NCBI GenBank assembly: GCA_009846685.1
Contig: VWVY01000005.1
Coordinates: 243,856 to 307,855, forward strand
Reading direction: 5' to 3'
DNA length: 64,000 nucleotides
Source of the DNA: Rhizobiales bacterium SYSU XM002
GTDB lineage: Bacteria > Pseudomonadota > Alphaproteobacteria > Rhizobiales > Beijerinckiaceae
Shown here: positions 44,806-53,758 of the stretch, in pieces
Layout of the letters: the number at the start of each line of letters is the position of its first letter
Numbering within the stretch: position 1 is the first letter of the stretch
The notes under the pieces: model-generated
Database searches by the model: none
What the model saw: the letters and a program-made list of their open reading frames with translations, nothing else
Told to the model about the DNA's origin: nothing
Made by a program: the position numbers and the translations under genes

Positions 44806-45819
44806 CTAGTTGTAGTGCGCGCGATACCAGCGCACGAAGGCCGGAATCCCGATCGAGAGCGGCGTCGTCGGCTTCTGTCCTGTGACCGCTTCGAGCAGAT
44901 CTGCGTTCGCGAAGGTCTTGACGACATCGCCAGCCGGCAATGGCTTGAGGATCTTGACCGCCTCGATTCCGAGCGCTTTTTCAAGTTCCTCGACCAGCGT
45001 GGTCAGTTTGGCCGGTTGCCCGGCGCCGATGTTGACGAGGCGATAGGGCGCGACCGGACTCAGCGTATCGCCGGGGATAGAGGCAAGACCTGCACGGGCA
45101 TCCGCTCGCGGCGGTGGCGCCTCGCCCAGTTTGAGGATCGAGGTCACGAGATCGTCGATGAAGGTGAAATCGCGCCAGCTTTCCCCGTGATTGAAAATCT
45201 CGATTGGCTGGCCGCCGAGGATTTTCCGGGTGAAGAGGAAATAGGCCATGTCCGGTCGTCCCCACGGGCCATAAACCGTGAAGAAGCGGAAGGCAGTGGT
45301 CGGCGTCCCGAAGAGATGCGCGTAGCAATGGGCCATCAATTCGGTCGACGCCTTGGTGGCCGCGTAAAGCGTGATCGGATGGATCGCCGGGTCGGTTTCT
45401 TCGAACGGATACTTGCTGTTCGCCCCGTAAGCCGAACTCGTCGAGGCGAGCAGCAGGTGACGCACCGGGTAGGCGCGGCAGGCTTCGAGGATGTTGAAGG
45501 TGCCGATGATATTCGCGTCGATATAGGCGCGGGGGTTCTCGATCGAATAGCGCACGCCGGCCTGCGCCGCGAGATGGATGACGAAATCGGGCCGGAACGC
45601 GCCGAATTCCGCGATGAGGGCGGCGTTGTCTTCCAGCATAATCGTGCGGTGCCGGAAGCTCTTTTCCTCGCCGAGCAGGCTCAGTCGGCGCTGTTTAAGA
45701 TCGACATCGTAATAATCGGTGAGTCCGTCGAGACCGAGTACCTCGTGCCCCTCGCCGAGCAGGCGTCGCGCTACGTGAAAACCGATGAACCCGGCATCGC
45801 CCGTCACGAGATAACGCAT
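44806..45819 (-). CDS. NAD-dependent sugar-nucleotide epimerase (UDP-glucuronate 4-epimerase-like)
   Basis: Extended short-chain dehydrogenase of 337 residues. The NAD-binding motif TGDAGFIGFHVARRLL is at the N-terminus, then YDVDLKQRRL, the Ser/Thr site STSSAYG and the catalytic YAATK. The YYDVDLKQRRLSLL and AAQAGVRYSIENP segments are characteristic of UDP-glucuronate 4-epimerases, which make UDP-galacturonate for surface polysaccharides. It stands alone here. RBS GGAGGGAAG. Confidence 0.86.
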   Translation of the reverse strand: MRYLVTGDAGFIGFHVARRLLGEGHEVLGLDGLTDYYDVDLKQRRLSLLGEEKSFRHRTIMLEDNAALIAEFGAFRPDFVIHLAAQAGVRYSIENPRAYIDANIIGTFNILEACRAYPVRHLLLASTSSAYGANSKYPFEETDPAIHPITLYAATKASTELMAHCYAHLFGTPTTAFRFFTVYGPWGRPDMAYFLFTRKILGGQPIEIFNHGESWRDFTFIDDLVTSILKLGEAPPPRADARAGLASIPGDTLSPVAPYRLVNIGAGQPAKLTTLVEELEKALGIEAVKILKPLPAGDVVKTFANADLLEAVTGQKPTTPLSIGIPAFVRWYRAHYN

Positions 45820-45994
45820 CGCTTCCCTCCGCGTGTGCCGGCCCGGCTCGCTTCGATGGGCCGGAGCTTCTGCAAGCTTTCCGCGCGCTGTCAATCGAAA
45901 GACCGGATTTCACAACGGGATCGCGCGTCGTGTGCGGATCTGCCTTCGCACCCTGTGCGCTTCCGCACCGGCACGGGATTCGTTCTGGTGCATT

Positions 45995-46019
45995 GAAACA
46001 TTCATGGCGCTGCGACGTT
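45995..46019 (+). promoter_or_regulatory. EcfG-type stress promoter candidate
   Basis: GAAAC (45995-45999), 16 bases, then CGTT (46016-46019), one base away from the alphaproteobacterial general-stress consensus GGAAC-N16/17-CGTT. It lies about 50 bases before the small secreted protein gene at 46071. Confidence 0.35.
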
Positions 46020-46070
46020 TCAAGAATGAAACAGCGCCAAGCTAACAAGAGCAGGACAAGGGAGAGCACA

Positions 46071-46277
46071 ATGTTTTTTCGCAAGATCGGCATCACGCTG
46101 GCAGTTACTACCGTTGCGGCTTTCTCGATGGCTGCGCTGACCCTCGACGCGAGCTCGCAGGGTGAGACTGCGGCCTACACCAAGCGTCAGGACCGCCTCA
46201 CCCCGGCTGGCGGCTTCCGCCCTGCCGCCGTGCAAGCCGACCCCGCCTACGGAAATTTCACACCGCGCGCCGGCTGA
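46071..46277 (+). CDS. Small secreted protein of unknown function
   Basis: A 68-residue protein with a clear signal peptide (ITLAVTTVAAFSMAALTLDA), then a short polar tail ending NFTPRAG. The RBS GGGAGAG is well placed. It is followed 76 bases later by an L,D-transpeptidase gene, which suggests an envelope role. No known family is recognised. Confidence 0.62.
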   Translation: MFFRKIGITLAVTTVAAFSMAALTLDASSQGETAAYTKRQDRLTPAGGFRPAAVQADPAYGNFTPRAG

Positions 46278-46353
46278 ACCCCGACACATCAACCCCAGGC
46301 TGCTGCTGACCGCCCCTCGAACGCAGCCAGAAACGAACCCCCGGAGAACGACC

Positions 46354-46923
46354 ATGATCCGCCATCTCGCCATCGCAGCCCTTCTCGCCCTCGGCACCAA
46401 CGCGGCCAGCGCCGCCACCGACATCGAAGGCATGTGGAACCCGCTGAAGTCCAAGCCCATCGTCGAGACCATGCCCGAGGCCGCCGCCATCCCGCGTGAG
46501 ATCGTCCCCTTCGCCGGCGATTTCGCCAAGGGAACGATCATCGTCAACACCGAGGAACGCCGCCTCTATCTCGTGCTCGGTGACGGCAAGGCGATGCGTT
46601 ACGGCATCGGCGTCGGCCGCCCCGGCTTCTCGTGGACGGGTGAGCACAAGATCAGCGCGAAGCGTGAATGGCCGGAATGGCGTCCGCCGGCGGAAATGCT
46701 GAAGCGTCGCCCGGACCTGCCGAAGTTCATGGCCGGTGGCGAAGAGAACCCGCTTGGCGCGCGCGCGATGTATCTCGGCTCGTCGATCTACCGCATCCAC
46801 GGCTCGAATGAGCCGGAATCGATCGGTCATGCGGTGTCTTCGGGTTGCATCCGCATGCTCAACGAGGACGTGATCGATCTCTACAATCGCGTTCAGGTCG
46901 GCACGCGCGTCGTGGTCCGTTAA
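46354..46923 (+). CDS. L,D-transpeptidase (YkuD), Sec-exported
   Basis: A 189-residue periplasmic L,D-transpeptidase with a Sec signal (AIAALLALGTNAASA). The catalytic segment is YRIHGSNEPESIGHAVSSGC, with the nucleophile Cys in SSGCIRM, near-identical in layout to the protein at 5333-5998. It crosslinks meso-diaminopimelate residues of peptidoglycan or anchors outer-membrane proteins. A strong terminator follows. Confidence 0.92.
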   Translation: MIRHLAIAALLALGTNAASAATDIEGMWNPLKSKPIVETMPEAAAIPREIVPFAGDFAKGTIIVNTEERRLYLVLGDGKAMRYGIGVGRPGFSWTGEHKISAKREWPEWRPPAEMLKRRPDLPKFMAGGEENPLGARAMYLGSSIYRIHGSNEPESIGHAVSSGCIRMLNEDVIDLYNRVQVGTRVVVR

Positions 46924-46953
46924 GCGATCGCCGCACTTGTTCCGGCTTGAATG

Positions 46954-46978
46954 AAACCCGGCGCCTCGCGCCGGGTTT
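46954..46978 (+). terminator. Rho-independent terminator after the L,D-transpeptidase
   Basis: AAACCCGGCGC-ctc-GCGCCGGGTTT is an 11-pair perfect stem with T-rich bases on the 3' side, 30 bases after the stop. It separates the transpeptidase from the LprI-like gene. Confidence 0.82.
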
Positions 46979-47016
46979 GTTCTGCGCGCACGCTCGAATC
47001 GTCTTGAGGTCTTGTC

Positions 47017-48012
47017 ATGAAATGGCTCGTTCTTGCCCTCGCCGCCTCCACGGCGCTCACCGCGTCTCCTCTTCGGGCACAGGAGGGTTTGGAACGGGCG
47101 AGCTTCGATTGCACGAAAGCGCGTTCGGTCGAGGAACGGATGCGTTGCGCCAACGACGATACCCGCCGGGCCGATGCGGAGAACGCCAAGGCATTCGGTG
47201 CGGCGCGCGCCGGCATGTCGCCCGAGCAGGCGCAGGCATTGCTGGCGTCGCAACGCGACTTCAACGCCTACCTGCCCAAAATCTGCAAGCTCGATGGATC
47301 AATGCCGAAAAGCGGCGATGCCCATGCCGAAGCGGTCTCGTGCCTCACCAACCGGCTGATCCCGCGCACCGACTTCCTAAACACACTGAAAACATTCGCT
47401 GCTGGCCCGTTGCGACTTGAGGCGCGCGCCACCACCGCCCACCGTATTTTTAAAGGCGAGCATCCCGGCGGATGGATCACCGACGATGCCATTCCGGTGC
47501 TTGTCGGCGCCAGCACCGATGTTTCCAAGGCCTTCGTGGCGGAAATTCGCGAGATCTACAACGACGGCAAGCCGCTCATCGGCGGCCGTCTGACGCTGCA
47601 CGGCGCGGTGATCCGCAATTATCAGGTTTCAAGTTTCGATGAGGGCTTTGTCAGCATCCTCGTCACCGAGCGGGTCGAGACCGGCGTGAACGTGCCGCCG
47701 CGCGAGAACGCGCTGAATTTCGATCTCAGGCGCGGGCGCGCAGTCGGGCCCGATGACATCTTCGTCACCTCCGATGCCTGGCGAAAGGTCATGACCGAGG
47801 CTCTGAAGAAGGAACTCAACGATCCTGCCTCCTTCCCGCGTTACATCGATCATGTGCTCGACAACGGCATGGGCGTTAACTGGATATTTTACCCCGACAA
47901 GATCGAGGTCAGCTGGGCAGGAGCACAGCCGCCGGGTGAGAACGTCGCGGTGCCGTCTGCCGTGGTCAAGCCCTTCCTGAAGCCTGACTCGCCGTGGAAG
48001 CCGAAAGGCTGA
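47017..48012 (+). CDS. Secreted LprI-like (DUF1311) protein
   Basis: A 331-residue exported protein with signal MKWLVLALAASTALTASPLRA. After it comes a Cys-containing segment SFDCTKARSVEERMRCAN and QALLASQRDFNAYLPKIC, matching the lysozyme-inhibitor LprI / DUF1311 N-domain. The C-terminal 200 residues are mixed alpha/beta and resemble DUF3298/RsiV-type domains only loosely. It may protect against or modulate cell-wall hydrolases. It converges on the CdsA-like gene, 5 bases apart. Confidence 0.7.
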   Translation: MKWLVLALAASTALTASPLRAQEGLERASFDCTKARSVEERMRCANDDTRRADAENAKAFGAARAGMSPEQAQALLASQRDFNAYLPKICKLDGSMPKSGDAHAEAVSCLTNRLIPRTDFLNTLKTFAAGPLRLEARATTAHRIFKGEHPGGWITDDAIPVLVGASTDVSKAFVAEIREIYNDGKPLIGGRLTLHGAVIRNYQVSSFDEGFVSILVTERVETGVNVPPRENALNFDLRRGRAVGPDDIFVTSDAWRKVMTEALKKELNDPASFPRYIDHVLDNGMGVNWIFYPDKIEVSWAGAQPPGENVAVPSAVVKPFLKPDSPWKPKG

Positions 48013-48017
48013 ACCGG

Positions 48018-48959
48018 CTAGGCGGAAAACCAGTAGCGCGTGATATGGAACATGATCGGAGCGGCAAAGATCACACTGTCGAGTCGGTCGAGAATTCCGC
48101 CGTGGCCTTCGATCATGCGGCCCCAGTCCTTGACACCGCGGTCGCGCTTGATCGCGGACATCACCAGGCCGCCGAAAAAGCCCATCAGGCAGACGATCAG
48201 CGCGATCAACCCTGCCTGAACCGGGGAGAACGGCGTGATCTTCCATAGCGCCATGCCGAGGAGCGAAGCGGACAGGACGCCGCCGACAAGTCCTTCCCAG
48301 GTTTTCGAGGGGGAAAGGTTCGGCGCGACCTTGTGCCGCCCGAAGAGTTTGCCGAACACGTATTGCAGCACATCCGAGCCCTGCACCACGATGACGAGGA
48401 AGGCGATCAGCAACAGCTGCTTACCGTTGTAGCCGGGGATGTCGAGCGTGAGGAACGCCGGCACATGGCTGAGGCAGAACACGCAGATCATCAGGCCCCA
48501 CTGTACGAACGAGATCCGTGCCAGAAACCGCGTCGTGTCGCCGCCGATAGCGGCGACAATCGACAGGAACAGGAAGCCGTAGACCGGGATGAAGATCGAG
48601 TAGAGGCCATACCACTCGATCCAGATGAGGTAATACTGAATCGGCAGCGCGAGCAGGAAGACCGCGAGCAGCGCCCAGTGATCGGCAAGACGTGTCGGCG
48701 TCAGCGTCAGGAATTCGCGTAACGCGGCGAAGGACGCGAAGGCAAAAAGGAGGATCACGCCCGCCTTCCCGAACAGGAAGGCGCCAGCCACCAGTCCGAC
48801 CATCGCCCACCAGGCGTAAATGCGCTGGTTGAGGTTCACGATCACCGCGTTCGGTTCGGGCCCGGCGCGTTTCGCCAGCAGGTGGCCGATGATCGTTGCG
48901 ACAATGAGAACACTCGCGACACCAAGGGAGAGCCAGAAGAACTCGCTTTTCGCAGTCAT
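48018..48959 (-). CDS. CdsA-family phosphatidate cytidylyltransferase (YnbB-like)
   Basis: A 313-residue integral membrane enzyme with about eight helices. The CDP-diglyceride synthase signature is complete near the C-terminus: SAIKRDRGVKDWGRMIEGHG followed by GILDRLDS. It makes CDP-diacylglycerol from CTP and phosphatidate. Its ATG overlaps the acyltransferase stop by 4 bases. Together with the upstream genes it reproduces the set of E. coli ynbABCD, so it is likely the YnbB counterpart rather than the housekeeping CdsA. Confidence 0.88.
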   Translation of the reverse strand: MTAKSEFFWLSLGVASVLIVATIIGHLLAKRAGPEPNAVIVNLNQRIYAWWAMVGLVAGAFLFGKAGVILLFAFASFAALREFLTLTPTRLADHWALLAVFLLALPIQYYLIWIEWYGLYSIFIPVYGFLFLSIVAAIGGDTTRFLARISFVQWGLMICVFCLSHVPAFLTLDIPGYNGKQLLLIAFLVIVVQGSDVLQYVFGKLFGRHKVAPNLSPSKTWEGLVGGVLSASLLGMALWKITPFSPVQAGLIALIVCLMGFFGGLVMSAIKRDRGVKDWGRMIEGHGGILDRLDSVIFAAPIMFHITRYWFSA

Positions 48960-49600
48960 TGGGCCGGTTCTCCGGGTCGCAGGGCAAGCAGGGCATGGCG
49001 GGCACGGGTAAGGAAAGCATCCTTGTCTTCCGCTTCGGCCAACAGGATGGGCGTGCCGAATGTAACGCTGCACAGGAGCGGAACGGGCAGGTAGTGCCCT
49101 TTCGGCATCACGCGCGACAGGTTGTCGATCCAGACGGGCACGAACTCGACGGTCGGATTTTCCTGCGCCAGGCGGTAGAGACCGCTTTTGAACGGCAGCA
49201 AGGTCTCGTCGGTGGTGTTGCGCGTGCCCTCGGGAAAGAAAATGAGCGAGGAGCCTCGCCGCAACACTGCTCCAAGTTGCTCAATCGGATGCGGCAGAGC
49301 CGGATCGGGTACGCGATCGATCAGCACGGCATTGAACACGTTCTTCCCGACGAAGGCGCGCAGGCCAGATCCGCCCCAGTAGTCGCGCGCCGCGACCGGG
49401 CGTGTCGCCCCCCGGAGTGCCGGGGGCAGAACCGTCCAGATCAAGACGAAGTCGCCATGGCTCGCATGGTTGGCAAAATAGACGCGCGGGTTTGGGGACG
49501 GGAGGCAACCTCGCCACTCGGGCCGGACGGCGGTCACAAGGCGAGCAAAACCGACGACGAGGCTGGCGACGAAGCGGGCGGCGATCCCCTTGGATTCCAT
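48956..49600 (-). CDS. PlsC-type 1-acylglycerol-3-phosphate acyltransferase
   Basis: A 214-residue acyltransferase. The catalytic NHASHGDF (NHx4D-type) motif lies near residue 42, and the substrate-binding FFPEGTRN motif near 120. A hydrophobic N-terminal helix anchors it. It should acylate a lysophosphatidate-like acceptor. It is embedded in the ynb-like cluster, which in E. coli lacks such a gene, so a dedicated acylation step in the same pathway is suggested. The start at 49600 is 2 bases from the upstream stop. Confidence 0.87.
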   Translation of the reverse strand: MESKGIAARFVASLVVGFARLVTAVRPEWRGCLPSPNPRVYFANHASHGDFVLIWTVLPPALRGATRPVAARDYWGGSGLRAFVGKNVFNAVLIDRVPDPALPHPIEQLGAVLRRGSSLIFFPEGTRNTTDETLLPFKSGLYRLAQENPTVEFVPVWIDNLSRVMPKGHYLPVPLLCSVTFGTPILLAEAEDKDAFLTRARHALLALRPGEPAQ

Positions 49601-49602
49601 GT

Positions 49603-50049
49603 TCAGAAAACTCCGCCGCGCCAGAGCGCCACGCTCATCGCGATCGAGAAACTGCCAGCCAGAACAATGGCGCAGATCGCCTGCATCCGGAAGAGCCGCA
49701 TCGCTCCGGCCAATCGTTCCTTTAGCGAACGACCGGCCTTGGTGCACGGAGCGAGGCCAAAGGCGGCGAGCGTCTCGTCAAGGGAGGCGAGATCCATCCT
49801 GCCGTCGCCAACGGCCCGGAACAGCTTCGCGTCAAAGCCGACGCGGATCGCGACGTATATTTCCGTTAGAAGCGCCGCCACCGCGGCCGCGCAAACGATG
49901 ACTGTCAGCAACCCGTTCGCACCGTGCGGCGCAAGGATAGCGACGCCGAGGCCGAGCGCGAGTGAGGCAATGTGAATGGCCCGGCCCTGTTCGAGCAGGG
50001 CTGCGGCGACAAGGGCTTCCGGCGCCGCAGGCGGAGCATTCTCACTCAT
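49603..50049 (-). CDS. Membrane protein of unknown function in the lipid cluster
   Basis: A 148-residue protein with three or four hydrophobic segments (IHIASLALGLGVAILAPHG, LLTVIVCAAAVAALL, and QAICAIVLAGSFSIAMSVAL at the end). It overlaps the upstream phosphatase gene and lies 2 bases before the acyltransferase gene, so it is part of the operon. No family is recognised. Confidence 0.68.
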   Translation of the reverse strand: MSENAPPAAPEALVAAALLEQGRAIHIASLALGLGVAILAPHGANGLLTVIVCAAAVAALLTEIYVAIRVGFDAKLFRAVGDGRMDLASLDETLAAFGLAPCTKAGRSLKERLAGAMRLFRMQAICAIVLAGSFSIAMSVALWRGGVF

Positions 50050-51361
50050 GGGAAATGGCTTCCTGGATCGCCTGCATCTGCCGTTCGCTCAATCGCATCG
50101 CCGGGCGGCGATAGCGCAACATCGACAAGGCCTCGTCGAGACTCTGCACACGACGGGAGAGCACGAGCCAGACGACGACAGCGGCAACGGACCGTCCGTA
50201 GCCAAGCGCGCAGCACACGAGAACCGGTGTTGGCCCCTGCGCTATTTCGATTGCCAGCGCGGCGCGTCGCAGGGATTTCGCGTCCGGCGCGACAAGGTCC
50301 AGCATCGGCATTGTCGTCCAGCGCGAGCGTGTTGCGGGAGCCGGGAACTCCGCTGTCAGGTCGATGATCTGGCGAAAACGCGCGGCATCGGCGCTGTCGG
50401 GAATTCGGCCGAGGTAGACATTGGCGCCAATCTCGACATGGCGCGGTTCGCGCAAGGTCCAGAGCCGGGAATTGAGCCAAGCCCCGGCAAGATAGGGGGT
50501 GAGCAGAAGCCGTGCCGGCCAGCCCATCGCGCCGTTCCGATCCTTCATGAAAGCGCTCGAACCCAGCGCCGCGTAGGCACCGGCGACGATCAGCAACGAC
50601 ACCGCGGGCCAGAAGAGCCACAGGCCCGCGCCGCCGAGGGTGAGTGCGAGCATCGCGAGGGCGAGTGCACCGGCGAGGTAGAGAGCGGCGAGGCGCAGCC
50701 GATCCCCGGCCCCAGTGAAGCGAACGCCGGCGAGGGCATGACTTCCATCGTCCCGCCACAGCCATAGGCAGCCGAGCCCCAGCAGCGCGCCGGTCGGGAC
50801 ATCGATGAAATGGTGCTGAAACGTCGTCATCACCGAGGCGATCACCAGCGCCGACCAGGCAAGGAACAGCGGGAAAATGGCGCGCGGCAGCAGCTTCGCG
50901 AACTGGGCGATGAGGATCACAGTCAACGCGACATGCAGAGAGGGCGCCTGGTTGAAGGGCTTGTCGAAAGCACCGAGTGCATCGAACATGAAGCCGAAGA
51001 AGCCCTCGGTTTCCGGCTTCGGCCACGAGAATTTCAATGGTGCGGCAACAAAGAAGAAAATCGCCACCAGTTGGGCGGTGAGGAGCCTTTTGGCCTGAAT
51101 GTCGAGTTCGCTCCGTGTCCGGGAGAAAACCAGCGAAGCGGCGTAGAACAGGTTGGTCGACCAGTAGGGGATGATCGTCCAGGCGATGAACGGAACCTGC
51201 CGCTCCCAGGCAAATACGATGGCCGGAACCTCGGCGCGCATTCCGGCAAACCAGTTCGAGAGCCCGTAGCTGAGATAGAAGAACGCGCCAAGCCCCAGGA
51301 GATAGGCGAAGGCACGACCGAGCGGGCGTTCGGACGGAGAATGAGCAAGCACCATTGTCAT
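50042..51361 (-). CDS. PAP2 phosphatase / dual-specificity phosphatase fusion (YnbD-like)
   Basis: A 439-residue two-part protein. The N-terminal 300 residues are membrane-bound with a PAP2-like site (FNQAPSLHVAL and HHFIDVPTGALLG). The C-terminal 130 residues are a tyrosine/dual-specificity phosphatase with the P-loop VCCALGYGRS (Cx5R). This same fusion is YnbD of E. coli (about 430 residues). It may dephosphorylate a lipid phosphate intermediate. The ATG overlaps the methyltransferase stop (ATGA). Confidence 0.87.
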   Translation of the reverse strand: MTMVLAHSPSERPLGRAFAYLLGLGAFFYLSYGLSNWFAGMRAEVPAIVFAWERQVPFIAWTIIPYWSTNLFYAASLVFSRTRSELDIQAKRLLTAQLVAIFFFVAAPLKFSWPKPETEGFFGFMFDALGAFDKPFNQAPSLHVALTVILIAQFAKLLPRAIFPLFLAWSALVIASVMTTFQHHFIDVPTGALLGLGCLWLWRDDGSHALAGVRFTGAGDRLRLAALYLAGALALAMLALTLGGAGLWLFWPAVSLLIVAGAYAALGSSAFMKDRNGAMGWPARLLLTPYLAGAWLNSRLWTLREPRHVEIGANVYLGRIPDSADAARFRQIIDLTAEFPAPATRSRWTTMPMLDLVAPDAKSLRRAALAIEIAQGPTPVLVCCALGYGRSVAAVVVWLVLSRRVQSLDEALSMLRYRRPAMRLSERQMQAIQEAISHE

Positions 51362-53106
51362 GCCCGCACCGCGAGCGAGACCGAGAAAATGCCCCATTCG
51401 TCGATGCGTTGTTCGACTTTCCTGAAGCCGGCGGCTTCGACGAGCTGGTCCATCTCGCCTTGTGTACGCCGCCGCATCACCCACGCCTGTCCCTGTCGGT
51501 GAGAGGTCAGCGCTCGGGCAATCATTTCCAGTTGGGGGTGAAAGGGCTGGTTTGTGTAGAGAAGGTAGCCGCCCGGTGCGATGGCCTCGGCGAGGCCGGC
51601 GAGGGAACGCGCGATCATCTCGTTATCGGCGAAGAGTTCATAGAGGCCGGAAACGATGCCGAGGTTTGCACCCGGCAGGGCCTTCGCGATCGAAGTCCTG
51701 TCGAAGGCGTCCGCTTTCTCGAAGCGGGCGATGTCGGCAAGACCACGCTCCGCGATCAGCGCGCGGCCACCGTCGACATTGAGATCGTCGTAATCGCGCA
51801 GCAGTACGGACTGCAGGCGGGTAGGCGCATTGGCGATCGCGTCGATCACATAGCGACCATGACCCGCCGCGATGTCGATGACCTTTGCGGGCGTGTCAGC
51901 TGCCTGCAGCTTACCGAGGGCAACGCCGATCAGTTCCTCGAGATGGCGCTTGCGCTGCCGGATGCCACGCCAGCCGATGGCATCGAGATAGGTTCGGTCG
52001 ATTGCTCGACCAACTGGTCCCAGTCCTTCTGCCCTGTCGCGATAGACGTAGTCGAGCGTCGAACCGGAGTCGAACCCGGTACGATTACCCAGTGCGATAC
52101 CCTTCGAGAGGAGCCCTGCGACCTTCAGGTTTGCACGATAGGCAGCCCACCACACCCCGCGCGGTGACAACAACGGGAGAGGCGAGGCGAGTCGGTCCGC
52201 CTCGTCGCGCGTATAACCGGCGAGATGAGCTTCGCGGAGGTCCGAGCGCTGCACGGGTTCGGCGAAGCGTTCCAGCAGGAATCGGCGCACCTGCCCGATC
52301 GCCAGCGCACGATCGCGCTCGCCGAGCGTATCGTGAAAGAAGCCGGGCAGCACATGTCGTTCCTTGATACGCGAGCCGAGATTGACGAAGAACTCGTGCT
52401 GCGGCGCGTGCCGGACGACGAAATCTGCGCCCGAGATCAGGAGTTGCGTCGGTACCGTGATCGCGCGGGCATCGGCGACGACGCGTTCGGCCGCCTCGTA
52501 AAGCCCAAGCAGGATGTTGACCGAGATCGGCCGGGTGATGAGCGGATCGGCGGCGTAGCTCGCGCGCCGCTCAGGGTCGTGTGTCAGGAAGCGCGGCTTC
52601 ACGTAGGAATTGACGAAGAAATTGCCGCGCAGCTTCTGCATCAGCCTGAGGCCGGAGCGCGCGAAGGGCACATACAGCTTCACCGAGAAGGCAGGAGACG
52701 CAAGCACCATTGCCCGGATCTTTGGCGCGTAATCGTGCACCCAGGTGGAAACCAGAACGGCGCCGACGGATTGCGCGACAACCGCCATGTCGGCGATGGC
52801 AATGCCATCCTCCCGTGCGATGAAATCGACGAAAGCCTGCACGTCATTGACGCTCGTGCCGAACGAGGGGGAATACCCGCGCTCGCCCGGCGAGAGACCG
52901 TGCCCGCGCGCATCCCACGCGTAAAAGGCGAAGTCTGGCAGGTCGAACTCATCGACAAGATGTGCCATCCGCCCACCATGTTCATGTCCGCGGTGGAACA
53001 GCAGGATGGCGCCGCGCGCCGATCCGTTCTGTGCCGGCCAATGGCGGAAGAAGAGTTCGGTGCCGTCAGGCGTCGCAAAGTGACGTTCGTTGGGAGTGCG
53101 AGGCAA
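51358..53106 (-). CDS. Alpha/beta hydrolase - SAM methyltransferase fusion (YnbC-like)
   Basis: A 582-residue fusion. The N-terminal 300 residues are a lysophospholipase-like alpha/beta hydrolase (LFHRGHEHGG, nucleophile box VAQSVGAV, WDARGHGLSPGERG). The C-terminal 270 residues are a class I methyltransferase (VIDIAAGHGRYVIDAI binds SAM). E. coli YnbC has the same arrangement and nearly the same length. The TTG start at 53106 with AGGA upstream is supported by the N-terminus PRTPNERHFATPDGTELFF; the longer frame overlaps the transferase gene. Confidence 0.85.
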   Translation of the reverse strand: MPRTPNERHFATPDGTELFFRHWPAQNGSARGAILLFHRGHEHGGRMAHLVDEFDLPDFAFYAWDARGHGLSPGERGYSPSFGTSVNDVQAFVDFIAREDGIAIADMAVVAQSVGAVLVSTWVHDYAPKIRAMVLASPAFSVKLYVPFARSGLRLMQKLRGNFFVNSYVKPRFLTHDPERRASYAADPLITRPISVNILLGLYEAAERVVADARAITVPTQLLISGADFVVRHAPQHEFFVNLGSRIKERHVLPGFFHDTLGERDRALAIGQVRRFLLERFAEPVQRSDLREAHLAGYTRDEADRLASPLPLLSPRGVWWAAYRANLKVAGLLSKGIALGNRTGFDSGSTLDYVYRDRAEGLGPVGRAIDRTYLDAIGWRGIRQRKRHLEELIGVALGKLQAADTPAKVIDIAAGHGRYVIDAIANAPTRLQSVLLRDYDDLNVDGGRALIAERGLADIARFEKADAFDRTSIAKALPGANLGIVSGLYELFADNEMIARSLAGLAEAIAPGGYLLYTNQPFHPQLEMIARALTSHRQGQAWVMRRRTQGEMDQLVEAAGFRKVEQRIDEWGIFSVSLAVRA

Positions 53107-53135
53107 GGGATTATCCTGAGCAGAGAAGTGAGAGG

Positions 53136-53735
53136 TCAAGGATCGCGCAGGCCGGCGCGGATGCGGTTGAAAGTCGTAAGGATCAAAAGCCCGGCGAAGG
53201 CCGGCATGAGCCAGAAAAGCCAGTCGGGCACAGGCAGCGCCAAACCGATCCACAAGCCGAGAGCGCCGGTCGCCAGCGCGCGGTCGCTCTTGCCGAAGGG
53301 GCCGTCGTAGCGGCGGGCCGCGCCGACCAGCGGACCCATCACCCCGGCATATTCGCTGATTATGGCAAGGAAGATCACGGAGAAGACCGACATCGGCCCG
53401 AACGGCGCGATGAATGCGAGAGGCAGGAGCAGCGCCGCGTCGGAGATCACATCGCAGAGTTCGTTGAGATAGCCGCCTAGGCGGCTCGCCTGTCCATGTT
53501 CGCGCGCCAGCATGCCGTCGATCGCGTTGAGCGCCATGCGGGTCAGGAGCCAGACCGGCAGCAGCAGGAAAAACGGACGGTATTCCCGCAGCGCGACGAG
53601 CACCCCTCCGAGGGCAACCGAACCGGCTGCTGCCGCAAGCGTGACCTGATTGGCCGTGACGCCGACGGAAGCAAGCCGGTTGGTGAGCGGCCTGAGCAGC
53701 GCCTGGAACCGAGGCTTGAGATCGTAGAGCGTCAT
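53136..53735 (-). CDS. CDP-alcohol phosphatidyltransferase (YnbA-like)
   Basis: A 199-residue membrane enzyme with the CDP-OH-P transferase motif, which moves a phosphatidyl group from CDP-diacylglycerol to an alcohol. The motif reads NAIDGMLAR-8-G-GYLN-ELCD: the first and third of the usual four Asp are Asn. This variant, with the following cluster, matches E. coli YnbA. It is the first enzyme gene of the lipid operon. The alcohol acceptor is unknown. Confidence 0.86.
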   Translation of the reverse strand: MTLYDLKPRFQALLRPLTNRLASVGVTANQVTLAAAAGSVALGGVLVALREYRPFFLLLPVWLLTRMALNAIDGMLAREHGQASRLGGYLNELCDVISDAALLLPLAFIAPFGPMSVFSVIFLAIISEYAGVMGPLVGAARRYDGPFGKSDRALATGALGLWIGLALPVPDWLFWLMPAFAGLLILTTFNRIRAGLRDP

Positions 53736-53758
53736 GGCGCGACAGGAAACGCTGTGGT

